This document shows, piece after piece, positions 55,225 through 62,552 of a stretch of DNA of 64,000 nt; within the stretch, counting starts at the first letter, position 1; every line of letters begins with the position of its first letter. Below the pieces are notes generated by a model, which did no database searches, was not told the DNA's origin, and saw nothing but the letters and a program-made list of their open reading frames with translations. The position numbers and the translations under genes were made by a program. This DNA is from Rhizobium sp. Root483D2 (GTDB taxonomy: Bacteria > Pseudomonadota > Alphaproteobacteria > Rhizobiales > Rhizobiaceae): NCBI RefSeq assembly GCF_001426685.1, contig NZ_LMFB01000044.1:145410-209409 (forward strand), read 5' to 3'.

Positions 55225-56304
55225 ATGACGGACAAGCCCCAGCACGACGGCAATCAGGCCCAGAATGCCGCGATCCTGCTCAAGGTCGCCCAGACCATGG
55301 CCAAGCTTGGCGTTGCCGCCTTCCCGCGCAATTACGAGCTGTTCTACGAGGCGCTTTCGGGCAACAATCCGCCGCTGACACGCGCGGTTGCAGCGCTTGG
55401 CGCCCATCCGCTGCAAAACCAGATCGAACAGATCGGCATCACATATCACCTCTCAGGTTTTGCTGCGGTCGAAGCCGACGCCATCCGCGCCGATACCGCC
55501 CGCGCGATCTGCGCCATCAGCCATGCGCTGACGGACAGCATCGCCAAGAAGGACGTCTTTGCCGCGATGCTGCGCGGTTTCATATCACGCCTGGAAACCG
55601 ATCCGGTCGCCGGCATGTCCGATTTCGCCGATGAGGCGGCGCGCCTGCGCGATGCGGTTGCGGTGTTCGAGCGTGAGGAGAAGGCTTTTGCTGTTGTGAT
55701 GACCGAAACCGTGACGCAACTCGGCGGAATCGACAGCCAGATCGAGACGATGCGCAAGGCGGCGACCCGCGACCCCGTCACCGGCCTGCCCAACCGTATC
55801 GCCTTTTCCGCCAAGCTCACCGCACTTTATGACGACGGCAAGGCGACAGGGCCGGCGGCGCTGGCGCTCGTCACCGTCGAGGGCCTGCGCGAGATGGGCG
55901 AACGCCATGGCGCCGCAACCGTCGAAAAAGCGCTGAAGAAGCTTGCGCCGGAATTCCGCAAATCCGTGAAGAAAAACGATTTCGTCGCCCGTATCGGCAC
56001 CGACGAGTTCGCCTTCATCTTCCATGATGTCTCCGCTGACAATGCCGAGGCGATCGCGCAGCGGATCTGCACGTCGGTGGAACGCGTGCAGGTTGCGCTG
56101 CCGAACCGGGCGTTCAAGACGCAGACCCTCTCGCTCTCCACCGGCATCGCCATGGCCTTTACCGCGTCCGGCGGCGTCGATCTGTTCACCCAGGCCGAGC
56201 TCGCGCTGCGGGCCGTGCACAGCGGCGGCAAGCCGGGAACCCTGGTGTTTTCCGCTGCAATCGGCGGCCGGACGAAAAAAACCTACGCTCCGCACGCCGC
56301 CTGA
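55225..56304 (+). CDS. GGDEF-domain protein with degenerate signature
   Basis: 359 aa, soluble. An N-terminal helical region (about 15-170) of unknown type, rich in Asn/Tyr/Glu near NYELFYEALSG, then a GGDEF domain (about 185-340). The active-site motif is GTDEF (G258-F262): the second glycine is Thr, and the inhibition site RxxD is replaced by KKND. Loss of that glycine usually abolishes cyclase activity, so it may bind GTP or act as an effector. The start is the ATG at 55225; an earlier ATG at 55210 adds five residues. Confidence 0.85.
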   Translation: MTDKPQHDGNQAQNAAILLKVAQTMAKLGVAAFPRNYELFYEALSGNNPPLTRAVAALGAHPLQNQIEQIGITYHLSGFAAVEADAIRADTARAICAISHALTDSIAKKDVFAAMLRGFISRLETDPVAGMSDFADEAARLRDAVAVFEREEKAFAVVMTETVTQLGGIDSQIETMRKAATRDPVTGLPNRIAFSAKLTALYDDGKATGPAALALVTVEGLREMGERHGAATVEKALKKLAPEFRKSVKKNDFVARIGTDEFAFIFHDVSADNAEAIAQRICTSVERVQVALPNRAFKTQTLSLSTGIAMAFTASGGVDLFTQAELALRAVHSGGKPGTLVFSAAIGGRTKKTYAPHAA

Positions 56305-56362
56305 CCCTGCTGCAGCGCGGCAAAGCCTTGCCTTCTCGCCTGAGTTCGGCCAAAACGCGGCC

Positions 56363-58252
56363 ATGATCACGCTCAATAATCTTTCGGCCCGCATCGTCGG
56401 ACGCCTTCTCATCGACCAGGCCAGTGTCGCGCTGCCGGCCGGCATCAAAGCTGGCCTCGTCGGCAAGAATGGCGCCGGCAAATCGACCCTGTTCAAAATC
56501 ATCACCGGCGACATGGAAGCCGAGACCGGTTCGGTGTCGATCCCGAAGAATGCCCGCATCGGCCAGGTGGCGCAGGAAGCCCCCGGCACCGAGGAGCCGC
56601 TGATCGAGATCGTGCTGAAAGCCGACAAGGAGCGCGAGGCGCTTCTGGCCGAAGCCGAGACCGCCACCGACCCGCACCGGATCGCCGATATTCACATGCG
56701 GCTTGCCGATATCCAGGCGCATTCGGCCGAATCGCGCGCCGCCAGCATTCTCGCCGGCCTCGGCTTCGATGCCGCCGCGCAGTTGCGCCCGGCCTCGTCC
56801 TTTTCCGGCGGCTGGCGCATGCGCGTGGCGCTGGCGGCGGTGCTGTTTTCCGAGCCGGATCTGCTGCTTCTCGACGAGCCGACCAACTATCTCGACCTGG
56901 AAGGCACGCTCTGGCTTGAGGATTATATCAGCAAATATGCGCACACGGTCATCATCATCAGCCATGACCGCGACCTCCTGAACACCGCCGTCAACGCCAT
57001 CATCCATCTCGACCAGCAGAAGCTGACCTTCTATCGCGGCTCCTACGACCAGTTCGAGCGCCAGCGCGCCGAGGCGATGGAATTGCAGACCAAGGCCAAG
57101 GTGAAGAACGATGCGGCGCGCAAGCATCTGCAGGCCTTCATCGACCGCTTCAAGGCCAAGGCTTCCAAGGCAAGGCAGGCGCAAAGCCGCGTCAAAGCAC
57201 TCGAGCGCATGGGCACGGTTTCGGCCGTCATCGAAGATCACGTCCAGGGCTTCAAGTTCCCCGATCCGGAGAAGGAAGCCGCCTCGCCGATCATCGCATT
57301 GGAACACGGCACCGTCGGCTATACGCCGGGCAAGCCGATCCTGCAGCATCTGTCGCTGCGCATCGATACCGATGACCGGATCGCGCTGCTCGGCTCGAAC
57401 GGCAACGGCAAGTCCACCTTTGCCAAGCTGATCTCCGGCCGCCTGCCCGCCACCGGCGGCTCGGTCCAGACGGCGCCGGGCCTCAAGATCGGCTTCTTTG
57501 CCCAGCACCAGCTCGACGACCTGATCCCCGAACATGATGCCGTCGAGCATGTGCGCCAGCGCATGCCCGGTGCCACCGAAGGCAAGGTGCGCGCCCGCGT
57601 CGCCCAGATGGGCCTTGCGACCGCCAAGATGAGCACGCCGGCAAAAGACCTCTCCGGCGGCGAAAAGGCCCGTCTGCTGATGGGCCTTGCCGCCTTCGAT
57701 GCGCCGAACCTTCTGATCCTCGACGAACCGACCAACCATCTGGATATTGACAGCCGCAACGCGCTGATCCAGGCGCTGAACGAATATACCGGCGCCGTCA
57801 TCCTGATCTCGCATGACCGCCACCTGATCGAGGCGACCGCCGACCGGCTGTGGCTGGTCAAGGACGGCACCGTTTCCAACTATGACGGCGACCTTGAGGA
57901 TTACCGCTCCACCATCGTCCAGAGCTCCAAGGGCAAGGGCGGCAAGGCCAAGGGCAATGGCGGCGAGGAGCAACTGAGCAAGGCCGAGCAGCGCAAGGCC
58001 AATGCCGACAAGCGCGCCACCTTCGCGCCCTTGAAGAAAAAGATCAACGATGTCGAATCCTTGACGGCAAAACTGAACAAACAGATTCAAGCCCTCGACA
58101 AGGAACTCGAAGACCAGGACCTCTACGACAAGTTCCCCGACAAGGCCGCAGCCAAGGTCAAGGAACGCGCCGAAACCGTCGCCAAACTCGCCAAGGCCGA
58201 GGAACACTGGATGGAACTGTCCAGCCAGTACGAAGAGGCGATGGCGAGCTGA
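56363..58252 (+). CDS. ABC-F family ATPase (Uup/YheS type)
   Basis: 629 aa with two ATP-binding cassettes and no membrane segment. First cassette: Walker A GKNGAGKST (34-42) and LLLLDEPTNYLDLEG; an arm region about 235-300; second cassette: GSNGNGKST and LLILDEPTNHLDIDS; then a charged coiled-coil tail (about 535-629). Such proteins act on the ribosome in translation or antibiotic protection. The frame is open back to 56024 inside the GGDEF gene, but the conserved start MITLNNLSARI at 56363 is clear. Last gene before a 81-bp gap with the MFS gene. Confidence 0.94.
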   Translation: MITLNNLSARIVGRLLIDQASVALPAGIKAGLVGKNGAGKSTLFKIITGDMEAETGSVSIPKNARIGQVAQEAPGTEEPLIEIVLKADKEREALLAEAETATDPHRIADIHMRLADIQAHSAESRAASILAGLGFDAAAQLRPASSFSGGWRMRVALAAVLFSEPDLLLLDEPTNYLDLEGTLWLEDYISKYAHTVIIISHDRDLLNTAVNAIIHLDQQKLTFYRGSYDQFERQRAEAMELQTKAKVKNDAARKHLQAFIDRFKAKASKARQAQSRVKALERMGTVSAVIEDHVQGFKFPDPEKEAASPIIALEHGTVGYTPGKPILQHLSLRIDTDDRIALLGSNGNGKSTFAKLISGRLPATGGSVQTAPGLKIGFFAQHQLDDLIPEHDAVEHVRQRMPGATEGKVRARVAQMGLATAKMSTPAKDLSGGEKARLLMGLAAFDAPNLLILDEPTNHLDIDSRNALIQALNEYTGAVILISHDRHLIEATADRLWLVKDGTVSNYDGDLEDYRSTIVQSSKGKGGKAKGNGGEEQLSKAEQRKANADKRATFAPLKKKINDVESLTAKLNKQIQALDKELEDQDLYDKFPDKAAAKVKERAETVAKLAKAEEHWMELSSQYEEAMAS

Positions 58253-58333
58253 TTGATATCGGCAGCTGTATTGACCGGAGATGACCGGTCAATGCAGGCT
58301 CCGGTGCTCGTGCAAATTCGCATTGCCACGACC

Positions 58334-59533
58334 TTAAGATATTTGCGCCGCTCCGCCCGCCGCGTCGTCCGTGTTGAACAGGCGGCGCGGGAAGAGTGGG
58401 ATCGTCAGCACCGGCAGCACCGCGACGATGTAGAAGACGGACAGGAGGTCGATCCGCCCGGAGAATGATCCGACCAGGATCGGCCCGGCGATGGTCGCAA
58501 GAGACAGGACTGTAAACACAGCCCCCGTCCCGGCCGACGGCCGGTCGCGGAACAGCGAGATGCCCCAGACCAGAAACCCGTTGCCAGGCGCAATCGACGA
58601 GATGCCAAACAGGATGGCCGAGAGCAGGATGACCGTCTGGTTGCCGGGGGCTGCGGCCAGCATGGCATAGGAGAGACCGCAGAGCGGCATGCTGAGCGCC
58701 AGCAGCCCGCGCACGCCGAACCGCGTCACGGCCTTGCCCGTAAACATGGCGAGCAGGCCGGCCAGGCCGAGAAGCACCCAGAACAGCCGGTCCGCCGGAA
58801 ACGCCACGCCCCCGGTGGACAGGATCAGATCGACGGCGAAGGTCAGATAGGTGCTGAGCAGCAATCCGTAGACAAACAGCGACAGATAGAGCGGGACGCA
58901 GTCTGTCCGCAGAAACAGCGCCGGTCGCAGCTTCAGCTTAGGCTGGGCGCGCAGCTCTGTAATCCGGTGATCCGGAAGCAGCCAGGCGTGCCAGAGCGTG
59001 ACGGCCAGGCCGATACCGGCCATGGCGATCCAGACCTGTTGCCAGGACGTCTGCAGCCAATAGGCCGAAAGGCCGGTGAGGATGAGGCCGGGCGCGGCAC
59101 CGGCGTTGACGGCAGCAATCGCCCGCGCCTTCCAGCGCCCGGACAACCAGGCTTCGATGGCCTCGAACATCGCGGGAGAGAGAATACCGCCGCCGACGCC
59201 TGCAAGGATGATGCCTCCGGCTGCGAGGCCTATGTTGGTTGCCAGCCCGGTGATGAGGAGCCCGCAGGTGGTAATGAGGCCCGCTGCCACGATCAAAGTT
59301 TTCGGCCGGAAATAGATGGCGCTCGCCGAGGCAACGATGGTGGCCAACAGATAGACCGCCGTGTTGAAGCTGGCGATCAGCGACAGCTGGAAGGTGCTGA
59401 GATCGAACGCCTGCCGGATCGATGGCAGAAACAGCCCATAGGCATAGCGCCCCATGCCATAGGTAACGCTGACCATGGCGACGCAGGCGACTGTAAACAC
59501 CATGGAAAAGCCATCAGAGCCGCGCGCCTGCAT
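58334..59533 (-). CDS. MFS transporter
   Basis: 399 aa, about twelve membrane segments, of the CynX/YhhS-like MFS branch: GMGRYAYGLFLPSIRQAF near 23-40 and GMGxR-type loops replaced by SGRWKARAIAAVNAG. Substrate unknown. The ATG at 59533 has GGTGG about 6 bases upstream; the ATG at 59572 lies inside a palindrome and would add 13 hydrophilic residues. Divergent from a LysR regulator across 126 bp, so the regulator probably controls it. Confidence 0.85.
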   Translation of the reverse strand: MQARGSDGFSMVFTVACVAMVSVTYGMGRYAYGLFLPSIRQAFDLSTFQLSLIASFNTAVYLLATIVASASAIYFRPKTLIVAAGLITTCGLLITGLATNIGLAAGGIILAGVGGGILSPAMFEAIEAWLSGRWKARAIAAVNAGAAPGLILTGLSAYWLQTSWQQVWIAMAGIGLAVTLWHAWLLPDHRITELRAQPKLKLRPALFLRTDCVPLYLSLFVYGLLLSTYLTFAVDLILSTGGVAFPADRLFWVLLGLAGLLAMFTGKAVTRFGVRGLLALSMPLCGLSYAMLAAAPGNQTVILLSAILFGISSIAPGNGFLVWGISLFRDRPSAGTGAVFTVLSLATIAGPILVGSFSGRIDLLSVFYIVAVLPVLTIPLFPRRLFNTDDAAGGAAQIS

Positions 59534-59556
59534 TTCGCCACCGAACAAATAAAATT

Positions 59557-59571
59557 TGAAATGATATTTCA
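59557..59571. promoter_or_regulatory. Small palindrome in the MFS/LysR divergent region
   Basis: TGAAAT (59557-59562) and ATTTCA (59566-59571) are exact reverse complements around GAT, giving a T-N13-A dyad 24-38 bases before the MFS start and about 90 bases before the LysR start. LysR-type regulators bind AT-rich dyads of this size. Confidence 0.45.
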
Positions 59572-59659
59572 TCGAACCCGCGAGCTATCGGGCATTGCAT
59601 CAGGCTGCGGAAGCAAATAATTCTAGTGCCATCTGTGAGTTTTATTTGAAGCTTGGCCC

Positions 59660-60586
59660 ATGACCCGACATATTCCCGGTACCCGTTCCCTCCAGGTGCT
59701 TGAGGCTGCCGGGCGCCATTGCAATTTCACCCGTGCTGCTGCGGAACTGGGCCTGACACCGGCCGCAATCAGTCACCAGATCAAGGAGCTTGAGGCTCAG
59801 TTCGGCGTCACGCTGTTCGAGCGCAAGGGGCGCGGGTTGCATCTCACGCCGTCCGGGGAAATCCTGCAGGAGGCGGCGGCCGAAGCGCTGGCAGCGCTGC
59901 GTCAGGCCGTCATCCGCGCCAGAAGGAGCCAGGGCCAGCAGAAGATTCGATTGGATGTCACCGCGCCAACCTCGTTTGCAGCTAAATGGCTGGTTCCGCG
60001 TCTCGACCGGTTCTCGGCGAAAGAACCGAACGCCGATGTCCGGCTCAACGTCACCTGCGACGTGCAGGACTTCGACCGGGATGACGTTGATGTCGCCATC
60101 CGTTTCGGCCCCGGACATTATCCCGGCCTGTCTGCGGAACGGTTGTTCGGGCATGTCATCTATCCGGTCTGCAGCCCGACGGTGCTTCAGGGCGCGCGGC
60201 CACTTGCCACGCCGCAGGATCTTTTACGGCATACGTTGATTCAACAATCCTGGAGCGGGCAAGGCGTTGTCTGGCCGGACTGGCACATGTGGATGCTGGC
60301 GGCCGGAATCGAGGGTTTCGAACCGAAGCCGGGGCTTCACTATACGGACACGCATCTTGCCATTCAGGCTGCGATCGACGGGCAAGGCATTGCGCTTGGC
60401 GACGAGGCGCTGGTGGCTGACGATCTTACTGCCGGGCGGCTTGTCCGGCCGTTTGCCCTGTCGATCGGCGGCCCGCCGGACTTTGCCTATTTCGTCGTCT
60501 TTCCGCCCGGCACGATGCAAAATCCGCTGGCTGCGCGTTTTATTGGCTGGCTGCATAGCGAGGCGCAGACGCTAGCGATCGTCTGA
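59660..60586 (+). CDS. LysR family transcriptional regulator (GcvA-like)
   Basis: 308 aa. N-terminal winged helix-turn-helix (about 8-67, TRSLQVLEAAGRHCNFTRAA ... ISHQIKELEAQFG) and a substrate-binding domain (about 95-300). The sequence resembles the GcvA branch. Presumed to regulate the divergent MFS gene. Its TGA is immediately followed by the stop (TCA) of the convergent EamA gene: TGATCA at 60584-60589 holds both. Confidence 0.92.
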   Translation: MTRHIPGTRSLQVLEAAGRHCNFTRAAAELGLTPAAISHQIKELEAQFGVTLFERKGRGLHLTPSGEILQEAAAEALAALRQAVIRARRSQGQQKIRLDVTAPTSFAAKWLVPRLDRFSAKEPNADVRLNVTCDVQDFDRDDVDVAIRFGPGHYPGLSAERLFGHVIYPVCSPTVLQGARPLATPQDLLRHTLIQQSWSGQGVVWPDWHMWMLAAGIEGFEPKPGLHYTDTHLAIQAAIDGQGIALGDEALVADDLTAGRLVRPFALSIGGPPDFAYFVVFPPGTMQNPLAARFIGWLHSEAQTLAIV

Positions 60587-61489
60587 TCAGGCGGCGGCCC
60601 GCTTGCGCGCCGGGATCGTCATGGCCGCGACGCCGGTGATGACGCAGGCGAGGCCGATGAGGGCCGTGCTGCTGATGGTTTCACCGAGAAAGAGGACGCC
60701 GATCGCCACGCCGATGGGGACGCGCAGATAGGCCTGCGCCGTCGTGCCGACCGAGCCCAGCGTGTGTACCAGCCGGAAATAGATGACGAAGGCGAGTGCC
60801 GTCGAAAAGACCGAGAGACTGAGCAAGGCGAGGATCGAGCCTGTAGACGGCGCCAATGTCCATGGCCGGTCGATGATGAGGCTGAGCGGTATCAGGATGA
60901 TGGCGCCGCAGATCAGCGAGCCTGCGGCTGGCATCATCGGATCGAGCGACTTGAAGCCACGGCCGAAGATGGCGGCGCCTGCATAGCAGATCGTCGCTGC
61001 CACGATCGCAAGCTGGGCCGGCAGCTGCTCGCCGGCGCCGTGCAGCGCCTCCAGGCCGACCACGAGCGTAATCCCCGCAATTCCGGCGGCGACGCCGAAG
61101 AGCTTGCGTCCCGTCACGGGTTCATGGCGCGTCAACAGCGCTGTCAGCAGAAAGGCAAAGATCGGGGTGGTCGAATTGAGGATGGCAGCCAGCCCCGCAT
61201 CCACGGTTTTTTCCGCCCAGGCGATCAGCGTGAAGGGGATGGCGCTGTTCAGACAGGCTTGAACCAGGAACCTGCCCCAGACCGCCTTGTCCTTCGGCAG
61301 GGACAGCCCGCGAAAGCGCAGGACCACCAGCAGGAGCAGGCCGGCGATCAGGGTGCGGGTGGCAATCAGCGTGATCGGCGCGATGGTCTCCACGCCGATC
61401 TTGATGAAGGTGTAGGAGGCGCCCCAGAGCGTTGCGAGCGCCAGAAGCAGCGCCAGTTCTTTTTTCAGGTTTATCGGGTCCGGTGTCAT
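60587..61489 (-). CDS. EamA/DMT family transporter
   Basis: 300 aa, ten membrane segments in two EamA repeats (about 10-140 and 150-290), inner membrane. Family members export amino acids and other metabolites (RhtA/YdcZ-like); substrate unknown. Its stop codon directly abuts the LysR stop. Separated from the second EamA gene by 117 bases on the same strand, so the two might share a transcript. The C-terminus is basic (PARKRAAA). Confidence 0.88.
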   Translation of the reverse strand: MTPDPINLKKELALLLALATLWGASYTFIKIGVETIAPITLIATRTLIAGLLLLVVLRFRGLSLPKDKAVWGRFLVQACLNSAIPFTLIAWAEKTVDAGLAAILNSTTPIFAFLLTALLTRHEPVTGRKLFGVAAGIAGITLVVGLEALHGAGEQLPAQLAIVAATICYAGAAIFGRGFKSLDPMMPAAGSLICGAIILIPLSLIIDRPWTLAPSTGSILALLSLSVFSTALAFVIYFRLVHTLGSVGTTAQAYLRVPIGVAIGVLFLGETISSTALIGLACVITGVAAMTIPARKRAAA

Positions 61490-61606
61490 GATCGACTCGC
61501 ATCAGGGATTGCCATAGTCCATTCTGCTATAGCGAGCTAACCGCCGATATGCTTCGATGAAGACCGAAGTGTCGATACTCTCTTGGGGAAAATCTCCGCC
61601 GCCGGT

Positions 61607-62470
61607 CTAGCGGGCAAATTTTCGCGCAGCCGCGACGCAGAGGATGACGGCGAGCGTGACCACCAGCATCATCGGGCTTACCGGTTCATGCAAAAGGGTT
61701 GCTGCCAGCGCAAGGCCAAAGAACGGTTGCAGCAGTTGCAACTGCCCGACGGCGGCGATGCCGCCCTGCACGAGGCCGCGATACCAGAAGATGAAGCCGA
61801 TCAGCATGCTGAACAGCGAGACATAGGCAAGGCCGAGCCAGGCCGGCAGCGCCACATCGGAGAAAGCCTGCGGCCTGAAGCCGACCGACAGGGCAATCAT
61901 CACCGGCAATGAGATGACGAGCGCCCAGGAGATCACCTGCCAGCCGCCCAGCGTGCGCGACAGCCTTGCCCCTTCGGCATAGCCGAGGCCGCAGACGATG
62001 ATCGCCGCCAGCATCAGCCCGTCGCCGAGCGGCGACGACGCGCCGCCTTGCATCAGGGCGAAGCCTGCCACCAGCGCGCTGCCGAGCGCCGAAAACAGCC
62101 AGAATGCCGGCTTTGGCCGCTCGCCGCCGCGCAGCACGCCGAAGATCGCCGTCGAGAGCGGAAGCAGGCCGATGAAGACGATGGAATGGGCAGAGGTGAC
62201 GTGCTGCAGCGCCAGCGCCGTCAACAGCGGAAAGCCCACCACCACGCCGAGCGCCACCACCACGAGTGAGACGATATCGGCGCGCGAGGGGCGCTTCTGG
62301 CGGAAGGCGAGCAGCAGGCACAGCGCCAAAAGGCCGGCAATCGCTGCGCGCGCCACCGTCAGGAAGACCGGGTCGAGCTGCATGACCGCGACGCGGGTGG
62401 CCGGCAGCGAGCCGCTGAAGATCACCACGCCGATCAATCCGTTGATCCATCCGCTCGCCATCCGGTCCAT
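61607..62470 (-). CDS. EamA/DMT family exporter divergent from a MocR regulator
   Basis: 287 aa from the ATG at 62470 (MDRMASGWINGLIGVVIFSG); ten membrane segments in two EamA repeats. Divergent from a MocR/PdxR-type regulator with an 82-bp gap containing an operator-like palindrome, the standard arrangement for an exporter controlled by the regulator's ligand (often an amino acid or amine). An extension to 62527 would overlap the operator region and is rejected. Confidence 0.88.
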   Translation of the reverse strand: MDRMASGWINGLIGVVIFSGSLPATRVAVMQLDPVFLTVARAAIAGLLALCLLLAFRQKRPSRADIVSLVVVALGVVVGFPLLTALALQHVTSAHSIVFIGLLPLSTAIFGVLRGGERPKPAFWLFSALGSALVAGFALMQGGASSPLGDGLMLAAIIVCGLGYAEGARLSRTLGGWQVISWALVISLPVMIALSVGFRPQAFSDVALPAWLGLAYVSLFSMLIGFIFWYRGLVQGGIAAVGQLQLLQPFFGLALAATLLHEPVSPMMLVVTLAVILCVAAARKFAR

Positions 62471-62533
62471 GTCATGCTCCTTCGTTGCACCCTTATCGGC
62501 GGGAGCGGCTGGCAAAACCAGCGACAATCATGT

Positions 62534-62551
62534 ACAGTTTGGCAAAACTGT
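62534..62551. promoter_or_regulatory. Candidate MocR operator
   Basis: ACAGTTT (62534-62540) and AAACTGT (62545-62551) are exact reverse complements with a GGCA spacer, ending one base before the MocR ATG. It lies between the divergent exporter and regulator genes and is the only strong dyad there. Confidence 0.6.
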
Positions 62552-62552
62552 T

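Noticed and set aside
56024-56362. N-terminal extension of the ABC-F ATPase
   Set aside because: It overlaps the GGDEF gene in another frame and is Arg/Ser-rich; the conserved ABC-F start is at 56363.
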